DNA from: Cohnella fermenti
GTDB taxonomy: Bacteria > Bacillota > Bacilli > Paenibacillales > Paenibacillaceae
Reading direction: 5' to 3'
Assembly (NCBI RefSeq): GCF_004801405.1
Contig: NZ_SSOB01000037.1
Coordinates: 1 to 64,000, forward strand
Length of the DNA: 64,000 nucleotides
Position numbers and translations under genes: made by a program. Positions 33,530 through 43,300 of the stretch are shown here, piece after piece (position 1 is the first letter of the stretch; every line of letters begins with the position of its first letter). The notes beneath the pieces were generated by a model. The model saw only the letters and a program-made list of their open reading frames with translations, had not been told where the DNA came from and searched no databases.

Positions 33530-34764
33530 CCGCTCGCCCTCCTTCCGATGCCGGCCAGCCGCAGCTTCTCCGTATGAAGATGAGCCTCCCGCTTCCGCAG
33601 CCCGCCCAGAACGAAGCCGTCGCGCTCCCCTTCTTCCTCGAATTCGAACAGGGTTGCCAGCTCCACCTCCCCGTCGCGAATCCCCCTCACCTCGCAGATC
33701 TCCGCCACTCTGCGGCTGCGGTCTCTCAGTCGGCTAAGGTGGACGATGACATCGACGGCCGAAGCGATCTGCTTCCGCACGACCCCAAGCGGCAATTCCG
33801 CCCCGCTCAGCACCATCGTCTCCAGCCGCGACAGCATATCCCTTGCGCTGTTCGCATGGCCGCTTGATAGACTCCCCTCATGCCCCGTGTTCATCGCCTG
33901 CAGCATATCGAGCGCCTCCTCCCCCCGAACCTCGCCGACGATGATCCGATTCGGCCTCATTCGCAGCGACGCCCGGATCAGCTCCCTCATGCCGATTCGC
34001 CCCTTCCCCTCCGAATTGGCGTTCCGCGTCTCGAGCGATACGAGATTCGGAATGCCGCCTAGCTGAAGCTCGGCGGCGTCCTCGATCGTGATCACCCGCT
34101 CGTCCTTGGGAATCCATTGCGACAGCGCGTTCAGGAACGTCGTCTTCCCCGAGCCCGTGCCGCCGCTGACGAAGATGTTGTACTTGGCCGCAACAAGCTC
34201 CCGCAGCAAGTCCGCCGCCTCGTTCGTGATCGCCCCGCGCTCGATCAATCCTTCCATAAGAAGAGGGCGAGCCGGGAACCGGCGAATCGTCACCGTCGGA
34301 CCCTTGAGGGCGACCGGCGGCAGCACCACATGAACCCGCGAGCCGTCCGGCAATCTCGCATCGACAATCGGCGACGCCTCGTTCACCATACGATTGACCT
34401 GCCCGACCATCGCCTGAATGAGGTCCTCGAGCCGCTCCCGGCTCTCGAACCGGATATCCGATTCGAACAGCTCGCCCGACCGCTCAAAGAAAATCTCCCG
34501 ATGACCGTTAATCATAATCTCCGTAACAAGAGGGTCGTCCAGAAGCGGCTGCAGCGCATCCAGTCCCCGGAACGAGTGGAACAGCCGGTTCACCGCCGCC
34601 CGCCGCTCTTCCGCCGTGAGCGCCCGGACCGCCTCGCTGCGGAACAGCTCGGCTTCGACGATGCTGCGCAGTTCCTCATCCGACAGCGCCGTCTCCCAGG
34701 AGAGACGCGCCTTCACCGCTTCCTTCAGCCTAGCCAATTCGACTGCGGACAGCGCCGCCTTCAT
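33526..34764 (-). CDS. tadA: Tad pilus assembly ATPase TadA/CpaF
   Basis: The 412-residue hexameric secretion ATPase powers pilus assembly. Walker A is GGTGSGKTT (residues 201-209). The Asp box (RVITIEDAAELQL), Walker B with adjacent Glu (RIIVGEVRGEEALDMLQAMNTGHEGSLSSGHAN) and the His box are complete. The N-terminal domain has TEIMINGHREIFFERSGEL. The start is ATG 34764, lying inside the end of tadZ (35-bp overlap), with GGAGGAGG upstream. Confidence 0.95.
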   Translation of the reverse strand: MKAALSAVELARLKEAVKARLSWETALSDEELRSIVEAELFRSEAVRALTAEERRAAVNRLFHSFRGLDALQPLLDDPLVTEIMINGHREIFFERSGELFESDIRFESRERLEDLIQAMVGQVNRMVNEASPIVDARLPDGSRVHVVLPPVALKGPTVTIRRFPARPLLMEGLIERGAITNEAADLLRELVAAKYNIFVSGGTGSGKTTFLNALSQWIPKDERVITIEDAAELQLGGIPNLVSLETRNANSEGKGRIGMRELIRASLRMRPNRIIVGEVRGEEALDMLQAMNTGHEGSLSSGHANSARDMLSRLETMVLSGAELPLGVVRKQIASAVDVIVHLSRLRDRSRRVAEICEVRGIRDGEVELATLFEFEEEGERDGFVLGGLRKREAHLHTEKLRLAGIGRRASG

Positions 34765-35962
34765 TCCTCGCCTCCTCCCTTCGACGCCCCGCTCTGGCAG
34801 GACGAATGTCCTTCGCCGGGAAACCCCACGCCTCCACGATTCGCTCGATCGCCCCGCAGAAAGCCGGCGTCTTGAGTAGCTTGCCGAGCTCCTCCGGCCC
34901 CTTCCCGAGCGCCCTCCATTGCGGCATGTACGGGAGCCGGACCGCCCTCTCCCCGTGAGGAAGCCGATCTCCCAGCTCCTCGTGGCCCGAGGATTGGTTG
35001 ATCACCCAAGCGATCTTGTCCGCCAAGCCAAGGCTCGCGGAGCCTTCCGCCTTGCCGTCGCTCTGCCCCTGCCAGTGGCGCAGCAGTTTCTCCGCCTTGC
35101 GCACGCCCATCGCCTCCGGCGTCACGAGCCATGCGACCCGGTCGCTCATCGCCAGCGCCTCCCGGTGCCATTCCCCGCTCCCGCTGTCCGGGTCCAGCAC
35201 AACGACATCGTACCGGCCGCATCCGGCGGCAAGCTGCAGCAGCTCCTTCATGCGAGCAGGGCTCATCGCCAACCGTTCCGCCGGATGGTCCGGGGCGTCC
35301 AAGTAGTCGCCCAGCAGCACCGAATGCTGCTTGCGCCGCAGCTTCCACTCTTCTCCCGCCCGCTCCGGATTCGCTTGCATGCCATAGAGCAAAGCCGACA
35401 GGCTGTCCGGGTGTCCGCTCCCAAGCAACAGGTCCGTCGCATTAAGCGGCTCCAGATTCAGATAGAGCGCCCGGCAGCCTCGCTCCCCAAGCTGGCGCAC
35501 AAGATTAAGCGCCACCGTCGTCTTCCCCGCTCCTCCCGAGGCGGAGAACACCGTCCAGACGGCAGCTCTCCCATTGCTCCCATCGCTTCCTCCGCCGCTG
35601 CCGATCGCCCTTCCCGGCTCTCCGGGGAGCTCGTTCTCTATCGCCGCCAGGATCGACGGCAACGGCTGATACATCGGAATCATCGCGATCTCGCCATTCT
35701 CCTCCCGCTCCTCCCCCTCGGACTCGTGCAGAAGCAGTATTTTCCCAGGGAAGCCGATCTTCTTGATTGCCGAACCGACGGCATCCCGCAGCGTTTCATG
35801 CGCAAGAATCGCATCCGCATCGCCTCCATCCGCCAGATATCGTCCCAGAGCAAGCTCCTGTGTGAACGCCTTCACCTCCCAATGCGGCCGCCTCTCGCCC
35901 AAGTACCGAACAAGCTTCGCCGCATACTGCGGCTCCGGCACGGCCACCACCAATCTCCTCAT
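34730..35962 (-). CDS. Tad pilus localisation protein TadZ/CpaE (MinD-like ATPase)
   Basis: A 410-residue protein. The N-terminal 120 residues form a degenerate receiver-like domain (MRRLVVAVPEPQYAAKLVRYL). A MinD/ParA-type ATPase domain follows, with the deviant Walker A FSASGGAGKTTVALNL and the later VVVLDPDSGSGEW. In other species TadZ/CpaE positions the pilus machine. It is the first gene of the operon. ATG 35962 follows GGGGGAG at about 9 bp. The frame is open further upstream into an IS remnant, but that part is unrelated. Confidence 0.87.
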   Translation of the reverse strand: MRRLVVAVPEPQYAAKLVRYLGERRPHWEVKAFTQELALGRYLADGGDADAILAHETLRDAVGSAIKKIGFPGKILLLHESEGEEREENGEIAMIPMYQPLPSILAAIENELPGEPGRAIGSGGGSDGSNGRAAVWTVFSASGGAGKTTVALNLVRQLGERGCRALYLNLEPLNATDLLLGSGHPDSLSALLYGMQANPERAGEEWKLRRKQHSVLLGDYLDAPDHPAERLAMSPARMKELLQLAAGCGRYDVVVLDPDSGSGEWHREALAMSDRVAWLVTPEAMGVRKAEKLLRHWQGQSDGKAEGSASLGLADKIAWVINQSSGHEELGDRLPHGERAVRLPYMPQWRALGKGPEELGKLLKTPAFCGAIERIVEAWGFPAKDIRPARAGRRREEARNEGGAVRSRIG

Positions 35963-35999
35963 CCGCTGTCTCCCCCTTCCTCCGAATGCCCGGCAACGA

Positions 36000-36052
36000 C
36001 AAAAAAGCACCGCAATCTCCGAGACGCTCTCGCGCCGGAAATTGCGGTGCTT
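36000..36052 (-). terminator. Leader terminator/attenuator of the tad operon
   Basis: On the minus strand AAGCACCGCAATTTCCG pairs with CGGAGATTGCGGTGCTT (one mismatch) around a 14-nt loop and is followed by a T-run (TTTTTTGTC). It lies after the predicted promoter at 36080-36108 and before the tadZ ribosome-binding site, so it would end transcripts within the leader unless countered. Confidence 0.85.
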
Positions 36053-36079
36053 CCGCAAGCCGATTTGAATGTTGCTTAA

Positions 36080-36108
36080 ACTATAGCAGCGTTTCCGGTT
36101 TTTGTAAA
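36080..36108 (-). promoter_or_regulatory. Promoter of the tad pilus operon
   Basis: On the minus strand TTTACA (36108-36103), a 17-bp spacer and TATAGT (36085-36080). Transcription would begin near 36073, about 20 nt before the terminator stem. The IS4-type remnant ends only about 35 bp upstream of the -35. Confidence 0.72.
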
Positions 36109-36149
36109 GAATTAGTTTGTCGCTTGTTCCGCACAAAAAGGGGGGGGGA

Positions 36150-37027
36150 TCAATGTTGGTTAGCCTTGGTCTGCTTATCACGTTTGAATGTGCGATCCTT
36201 GACGACGGGGATGATATTGCGCTGTAATCATCGAACCGGGTTTCCACGCCCCATCGCTTGAAATACAAGGGCTTGCTTGCTTCATAACTCAGTTCGTCCG
36301 CGCCGACGTTGGTCAGCAGGATTTCAGTTTCGCCGGTGGACAGTTCCACTTTGTAAAACGATCCTTGCGCCCGCATCAGGTAAAAGATCCCCTTTTCCTG
36401 TAAATACAGCATAAAGTCTGCAGATGGATAGCCGCGATCGAACAGGATTAAATTCCGCACTGGCGCGGTCTCCAAACCAAGCATATGCTCGATAGTTTGT
36501 TTGGCCAGATCGCGTTCATTGTCATCGTAGCGGCTCAGGCGGGTGCTGATCGCCAATTTGTTTTCCACATCGTACAGATGGGAGGAGAGCGCTCTTGCAA
36601 TCCGAAACCCGACTTTGTACGTCGTCGTGTACCCGTATTCCTTCTGTGTTTCTTTGGTGTTCGGCAACTCGATGACGCTTCCATCCACCGCCAGCAGTCG
36701 AAAGCCGAGATAGGTTTTGAAATCACCATCCTCGTAATACGCCCGGATCAGTTCGTCATTCAGCAGTGTGAACGCATCCGGCAGCAGTTTCTGTCGGGCT
36801 TCGGAAAAGGATTGCTTCGTGTAGGTGGTTGTCTTTGCCGCTTCGTCCGGCATGAACATCTCCCGAAACTCATCCAGCTCCAGTTGCGTCGATTTTCGTA
36901 CCATCCGCAGGATGAGCATCACCAGCGGAAAGAAGCCGATCTTGCGATTCCGCTTAAAATCGTTTTCGTTCTTCTTCGTCTTTTCTTTCAACTCGTCGCT
37001 TCTCATTTGCCTGAACACTCGACGCAA
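36150..37027 (-). pseudogene. IS4-type transposase remnant with an internal deletion
   Basis: The frame from 37027 reads as an IS4-family DDE transposase. It has LLAVDGSVIELPNTKETQ (first Asp), RNLILFDRGYPSADFMLYL (second Asp) and YFKRWGVETRFDD (Glu of the YREK-type motif), then breaks off near 36225. A second frame picks up a plausible C-terminus, NIIPVVKDRTFKRDKQTKANQH then stop at 36150. A deletion with a frame shift has thus removed the segment in between, and the element should be inactive. It starts with TTG, without a clear ribosome-binding site. I could not identify terminal inverted repeats. Confidence 0.8.
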
Positions 37028-37226
37028 GATCGCTTTTCCGTTTTTTTCACAGCGCTATCGTCCGTTTCTATCGTTTACCTCTACTATACCAAAATTTACT
37101 ATTCTCTCAACGATAGATTGGCTCATTGCTTAACCTGACAACATTGCCCTGGAGAGGGGGGCCCTCTTTTGAACGCGGCACATTTTCCTCCTCTCGATTG
37201 TTATAGAGGTAAATACAGCCAAGGGG

Positions 37227-37695
37227 GTGTCGGCATCGCGGCAAGAGAATGAGAATGCAGATCAGTTGGAGAGGTGGATCGCTGCAGTTCAGCAAGGCAA
37301 TAAGGAGATTTACTCGCGGGTCGTCGAAGCCGTTCAGCAGCCGATCTTCCGTTACTGCTACCGCCTGTTGGCGAACAGGCAGGATGCGGAGGACGCGGTT
37401 CAGGAGGTGCTGGTCAAGGCTTACCAGTCCTTGCATCAATACCGGAGAGCCGAGCACTTCTCGGCCTGGCTTTACCGGATCGCCCATCGCCATTGCCTGA
37501 ATGCGCTGAAGCGGCGACGGCTCCACGGACGCGTCGTGCGGCTGTTCCGCCCGGAGAGTCTGACGCCCGGCCTCGACCGGGAGCTGGACGGCCGGCTGCT
37601 CGAGCCCGGGCTCGCGGCGCATTGGCCAAGCTGTCGCCGGAAGAACGGAGCTTGCTGGTGCTACGGGTGCTCGAAGAGAAATCGTTCTCTGATAA
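37227..37695 (+). pseudogene. ECF sigma factor gene broken by a frameshift and an IS fragment
   Basis: From GTG 37227 the product starts MSASRQENENADQLERWIAAVQQGNKEIYSRVV and shows sigma region 2: QPIFRYCYRLLANRQDAEDAVQEVLVKAYQSLHQYRRAEHFSAWLYRIAHRHCLNALKRR. Region 4 appears in another frame as LAKLSPEERSLLVLRVLEEKSFSD, indicating a frame shift near 37610. The gene then runs straight into IS1380 sequence near 37695, so the DNA-binding helix is lost. No anti-sigma gene is visible. Confidence 0.8.
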
Positions 37696-38135
37696 TTCCG
37701 GCACGAAAAAGGAAGGCGTATCCTACACGTACAAGGGCATGGACGGTTTCGCCCCGATGTTCGCGTACCTCGGACAAGAAGGCTACGGCGTCAACACCGA
37801 ACTGCGAGAGGGCAGCCAACACTGCCAGAACGGTACACCAACCTCCCGTTGCTTGTGCGCATGGATTCCGGCAACGACAGTCTGGACAACCTGAAGGTGT
37901 GCCACCGCCATCCCGGTGTGGATTATATCATCAAGGTGAATCTGCGTAAAACGCCCAAAGCAACGTGGCTCGCCATTGCGAAAGAGAAGGGCATCGCTTG
38001 CGAGCAGCGAGAAGGGAAAATAGAGTATGTCGGCGCAATCGAATTTCCTCAAAAGGGGGTCGACGACAAGCTCCGACAGGTGTTGCATGTCATCAAGCGG
38101 ACGATCGATCGTGACGGTCAGATATTTGATTTATA
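37695..38135 (+). pseudogene. IS1380-family transposase fragment (middle part)
   Basis: The sequence encodes DNSGTKKEGVSYTYKGMDGF followed by APMFAYLGQEGYGVNTELREG, then (in another frame) PLLVRMDSGNDSLDNLKVCHRHPG followed by VDYIIKVNLRKTPKATW, as in IS1380-family transposases. The N-terminal third is missing, a small deletion near 37838 shifts the frame, and similarity stops near 38135 after VIKRTIDRDGQI. It is fused to the broken sigma factor gene. Confidence 0.75.
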
Positions 38136-38413
38136 TGGCAGCCCGATATGTTCGTCACGCCGGGCAGGTTGCGCTCAACTTCGGAAGCAACTGTCCCTGG
38201 TCTCAAACCGCAAGACGCATCTATATGGCCTTCACCTGATCGGCGGAGTGAAACACGAATCCGCACAACGATTCTCCGCACCTTCTCCTGCCCTGCAAAA
38301 CGAAAGGGTTCTTTGCGTTTTTCTGAAACTGATCCCTATCGCGTTCCTCTCTGATTTCCCAGTCGTCGAGACGACGGACGAGCACCCATCGTCACAGCAT
38401 CACACCGCCATTC

Positions 38414-38890
38414 TCATTCCAACAAGGCAACTTTACTCTCCATCCTTTTCCAGGTATGGATCCCGGCGAAGTCCTTCATCAACTTCAGTACGACCGTTCG
38501 GCGATGCTGAATGATCGTCGCTGCGCAATGAAAGAACTCCAAGCGAAATCGGGCAATCGTATAGCCTTGGTGCACCGGCTCGCAGCAGTCACGTTTGAAG
38601 CGTTCAAACAGATTATAGGCCAGCAGTTAGATGAGCAAGCCCACTTCGTTGGCATAGTTTTCCATACAGCAACACTGGTTATAGAACCGCCACAGGTCAA
38701 GCGCCTCCCATTCCAGATCGGTCACGATGGCTTCGTATTGCCAATCCGTATCAAACACCATCCGACTCTGGTCATCTTCGAACACTTGCGCCTTGCGAAT
38801 AACCGCTACACGACGACTGTGCTGGGGACAACGTCCACCCAAGAAGCGCTTCTGCAGGTCGTCATGCTGCAAGCGACGAAAGTGAAAAAT
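38414..38890 (-). pseudogene. IS1380-family transposase fragment (C-terminal part, inverted)
   Basis: On the minus strand the frame reads DWQYEAIVTDLEWEALDLWR and FYNQCCCMENYANEVGLLI, meets an in-frame TAA, then continues LLAYNLFERFKRDCCEPVHQ and GYTIARFRLEFFHCAATIIQ to a stop at 38414. This is the end of an IS1380-type transposase. It points the opposite way to the fragment at 37695, so two elements, or one rearranged element, are involved. The stretch 38136-38413 between them and 38891-39211 beyond them contain no gene I can support. Confidence 0.75.
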
Positions 38891-39211
38891 CCTTTCGCAG
38901 CCGAGTATCCAGTCGACGATGAGAGTAGGTCATTTTCTGACGGTCACGAGCTACGAGTAACATACTTGGTCGTTGCTTATGCCACGTGATATCTGAAAAT
39001 GGGGCACACCACCTCCAAACAATGGACAAGGCTGTTCGACCAAGCCACACCTCCGTAAAGGCCTTGCTCATATGATAAACTCATACAGGCAGAGCTTTTT
39101 CTCCGGAAGCAAGACGTAAGTGGGCGGGCCAGCGGGGTCGGCGAAACAGGCGGGAGGGGCTTGTGCGGCTCCGCGCAACGGGGCTGCATGAAGGACCGGG
39201 CGCCGCTTCCT

Positions 39212-40378
39212 CTAGCTGAAGCAGCGCAGCGGATCGGCGGCGATCGCCGCGTAGTCGAGGCGCTCCGCGACATCGGAGTCGGCGAGCAATTCGCGCGCAA
39301 GAGCGCTGTACTCGCGCGCATCGTCCTCCCGGCCCATCAGCAGCAGCAGCGCCGTCATCATCGTGTGCAGCCGGCCGCTGAGCGGGCTCAGCTCCGCCAG
39401 CTTGCGGAGCGAATTGAGCGCCATGTCGTACTTGTGCTGCTTGACATACAGACCCGCCACCGCTTCGAGCAGCTCCGCATAACCGAGCTCCAGCTCGGCC
39501 TGCCGCGGCGCCGCCCATACGTATCCGCTTCCCGGCAAATAACCTTCGCCGTACAGCCGAATCGCCTTGAGCGCATGCGACAGCGAGCCGGTCCGCTTGA
39601 ACTGCCGCAGCTCCTCTTCGTAAGCCTCGACGTCGCTGTACGAGACCGGCAGGTGCGCGGCGTAGCTTCCTCCGTCCGTCTTCGACTGGACGAGCGGGTC
39701 CGCCAGCCCGGCGGCTTCGAGGTCCTTGCGCAACTGATACACTGTCGTGTGCAGCGTAACCTGCGCCCGCTCGGGATTTCGGCCGTACCAGATATCTTCC
39801 AGCAGCCGGGCTTTGCCGACCGGCTTTCCGTGAGATTGATGCAAATACGCCAGCAGCTCTCTGGACTTGGAATTGCGGAATCGGACCGGCTCCCGGCCGG
39901 GAGTCAGCACCGTAAACGGACCGAAGCCGTGAACCGCGAGCCCGCGGTCGTCCGCGCCTTCGCTCCCGTCTTCGCTGCCGCCATCCTCTTGCTTGCCGCC
40001 GTAGGAGCGTCCGCTGCGCTTGCTCCACCGCTCGAGAATCCGCGCCAGATCGCCGACGGCGAACGGCTTGAGCAAATAATCCAGCGCTTCGACCTCGAAC
40101 GCGTCCTTGGCGAACTGCTCGTGGGCGGTCAGGAAAGCGATCTGGATCTCCGGGCGGCATTGGCGAAGTCGGCGGCCAAGCTCCAGACCGTGTATTTTCG
40201 GCATTTCCATATCCAGCAAAGCGAGATCGATCCGCCCTTCCTCGGCAAGCGCAAAATCCAGGCACGCCGTCGCGCGATCGAACAAGCCGGCGACCTCCAC
40301 ATTACCGAACGATTCCAACAGCTTGCCGAGCCGGTGAAGAGCGGGCTGCTCGTCGTCAACCGCGATCACTCGAATCAT
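39212..40378 (-). CDS. Response regulator with winged-helix and BTAD transcriptional-activator domains
   Basis: A 388-residue regulator. The receiver domain (residues 1-125) has acidic DDE at 8-10, phosphoacceptor Asp56 in LLDMEMPKIHG and Lys in DYLLKPF. An OmpR-type winged helix (about 160-240: FRNSKSRELLAYLHQSHGKPVGKARLLEDIW...VTLHTTVYQLRKDL) and a BTAD/SARP-like helical domain to the C-terminus follow. This architecture resembles activators best known from antibiotic-pathway control. The start is ATG 40378, with GGAGGG upstream; the frame extending beyond it is a shadow in the kinase gene. It overlaps the kinase gene by 23 bp, so the two form a pair. Confidence 0.88.
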   Translation of the reverse strand: MIRVIAVDDEQPALHRLGKLLESFGNVEVAGLFDRATACLDFALAEEGRIDLALLDMEMPKIHGLELGRRLRQCRPEIQIAFLTAHEQFAKDAFEVEALDYLLKPFAVGDLARILERWSKRSGRSYGGKQEDGGSEDGSEGADDRGLAVHGFGPFTVLTPGREPVRFRNSKSRELLAYLHQSHGKPVGKARLLEDIWYGRNPERAQVTLHTTVYQLRKDLEAAGLADPLVQSKTDGGSYAAHLPVSYSDVEAYEEELRQFKRTGSLSHALKAIRLYGEGYLPGSGYVWAAPRQAELELGYAELLEAVAGLYVKQHKYDMALNSLRKLAELSPLSGRLHTMMTALLLLMGREDDAREYSALARELLADSDVAERLDYAAIAADPLRCFS

Positions 40379-43300
40379 CGTCTTCCCTCCGTTCCCCGAC
40401 TTTGGCCGCGTCCGGTATTCGCAGCGTGATTTTGGCTCCGCCGGCGCTTCCCGTCCCGATCTCCGGCTCGGTTCCGAACAGGCGCAGCATCCGCTCGCGA
40501 ATGTTGCGCAGCCCGACGCCCGCCCCGCCTTCCGAATATCTCGCCAACTGCTTGACGACCGATTCGGGTATGCCCGGCCCGTCATCCTCGACGCTGACGA
40601 TCGTCATCCCGGCAGCCGCGGCCACCGTCAGTACAACCGTTCCCCCGTCTTCGCTCCGGGTAATCCCGTGCCGCACCGCATTCTCGACGAGCGGCTGCAG
40701 CGTCAGCGGAGGAAGCAAGCATTCCGTCCCCTCCTCCACCTCGTACCGGACGCGCAGGCGATCGCCGAATCGCGCCTGTTCCAACTGCAGATAAGCCTCG
40801 GCCAGTTCCAGCTCCTTGCGCAGCGGCACCAGTCTGTCCTTGTTGCGAAAGTCGAAGCTGCCCCGCAAATAGCGGCTCAAGTGCAGCAGCAAGTCGTGTG
40901 TCGTCTGCGGCCGCTCAAGCGAAAAGGACAAAATCGTGTTCAGCGCATTGTACAAAAAATGCGGCTTAATCTGCGCCTGAAGGAACGCGAGCTCGGAGCG
41001 CACGGCTTCCTCGGCGGACCGTCTCATCTCCAGCAACGTACGCGTTCGGGCCCGCAATTCGTAGGCTTCGAACGGCTTGGTCAAATAATCGTTCGCCCCG
41101 GCCTCGAAGCCGAGCATGACGTCCGCCTGATCGCCGCGCACCGTCGTGAGCAGAACGGGCAGCTCGCTGAGCGGGTACGCGCGGCGGATTTGGCGGCATG
41201 TCTCGTACCCTGTCCGGCCGGGCATCATCACGTCCAGAATGATAAGCCCGATCGCGCGGCCTTCTCTTTCCAGCGTCTGCAGCGCCTCGTCCCCGCTGGC
41301 GGCGGTCACGATGCCGTACGGCTCGTCCGCGAGCACCGCTTCCAGCACGCGCAGGTTCACCGGATCGTCGTCGACGGCCAGAATGAGCGGCTGACGCGGC
41401 TCGCGGTGCGAACCGCTCCGTCCTTGTCCGGTCGCCGTGCCCGGGCGGTCTGCGGCAGCTTCCGCGCGATAGGCGGCCAGCGACGCCGTGGCGCGGGCTT
41501 CCCTCTCTTCGTCGTAGGGCTGTGGCTTGCCGGCGGCGATCGGCAGGCTGACGGTGAAGGCGGAGCCTTGACCGGGAACCGAAGCGACGGCGATCCGTCC
41601 GCCATGCAGCTCCGCCAGCTTCCTGGCGATGCCGAGGCCAAGCCCCGCTCCGCCGTACTCGCGCGCGACGGACGTCCCGACCTGCTCGAACGATTGGAAG
41701 ATCGTCTCCAGCTTATTTTCCTCGATGCCGATGCCGGTGTCGGCCACCGTCAGATGAACCATTTCGCCGTCCGCCCGCGCGGATACCGTCACTTCGCCTT
41801 GCTGCGTGAACTTGACCGCATTGCCGATCAGATTGTAGGCGATCTGGAGCAGCCGGCTTTCGTCGGCATAGACGGGCGGCAGCCGCTCGGGCCATTGCAG
41901 GCGCAGGGCGACCGGCTTGGTCCCGATATAGTGGCGGAACACTTCCTCCTGCGCTGCGATAACCGAACGAAGATCGACGGACGAGCGCTCGAGCTGGATG
42001 GCGTTGTTCTTCAGGCGCGACCAGTCGAGGATGTCGTTGATAAGGTTGGACATGCGCCGCGCTACGGAGACGACCAGCTCGAGCCGCTCCCGCTGACGGT
42101 CGCTGACCGGGTCATCCTTGCCTTCCGCCAGCGATTGCACCAGATTCAACATGCCGTGCAGCGGCGTCTTGAGCTCGTGCGAGGTATTCGCGAGAAATTC
42201 GTCCTTCATCCGATTAGAGGCGATCAGTTGCTCCGACATCGTGCCGATGACGCGATAAGCGCTCGTGAATCTGCGGGCCAGCTCCATCGCTTCAATGAAG
42301 ACGAGCAGGATGAGGCCGTACGGCACCAGTTGAACGTCGCCCCCCGCCGTCCACCCGTTGCTGTATAAAATATCATGCAGCGCCGCGCCACCAAACAGCA
42401 GCCATCCCGTCAGTTGCGGCAGCGCTCCGTCCCTTCCGCGGACGTGCGCTTTGCCGAAGCCGAAGACAATGTAGGCAAGGCTCGCGAGGGAGACGAGCTT
42501 GTACGAGTCGATCAGCCGCGTATACGTTTCCGCCGGCAGCAGCAGCACGCCGGCCATATAGGCGCCGCCGATCCAGGCCAACGGCAGGATGACGGCGGAG
42601 CGGTATTCCCGCGGATACAGCTCCCGCACGAATAGCAGCGCCGCCGTAATGCCCCCGTAATAAGTCAAATATTCCAAGGCGATCAACAACCGGATATCGG
42701 TATGCGGAAACAGCTGCACGATATACATGTCGCCGACCGCGCCGAAGCGGACCGCACCGAGAATGCAGCATACGCCAAAATAGAGATTGGACCGCTCGGA
42801 GCGTCGCATGACGTATAATGCCATCTGGTACAGACCGAGCAGCGCGCATCCGCCGAACACGGCCAGTTCCGCAATCGCCGTCCGCAGCCGGCTCGCCGCC
42901 ATATCGCGCTCCGTTCCGAGCGTCATGCTGTACCAGATGCCGCCGTGCGGGTACAGCTCGTTCGCGATCTGGACGACGATCTCGAACGAGGCGCCGGGCG
43001 GCGCGAAGGTCGCCGTCTGCGGCTTGTAAGCGGCCCGGACCGCGGTGCGGTCCGCGGCGACGAAGCCGGTCTCGGCGATAACCCGACCGTCGACGAAAAT
43101 GCGATAAGCCGGGGCGATCGCCGGTATGCGCAGCGCCAGCGTTCCCGGATTGCCCTGCGTCACGACGGTGAGGCGGTAGGCGGCATACCCTTTGCCGGGC
43201 AATCCCGCTTCCCGCCACTCTCCGGGCACTTTAACATCAAGCGGGCGCAGCTTCGCCCGCTCCGCCTCCGCGCCGGTCGCCGGCAGCCCGTTCCAGTAGA

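Noticed and set aside
34730..37027. 765-residue fusion of a transposase and TadZ
   Set aside because: The frame is open by chance between the IS remnant and tadZ. A promoter, terminator and ribosome-binding site lie between the two parts.
37130..37147. Shared motif AACCTGACA(A/G)CATTG at 37134 and 47337 as IS ends
   Set aside because: Sixteen shared bases without a matching inverted copy or flanking duplication; too short to claim a mobile element end.
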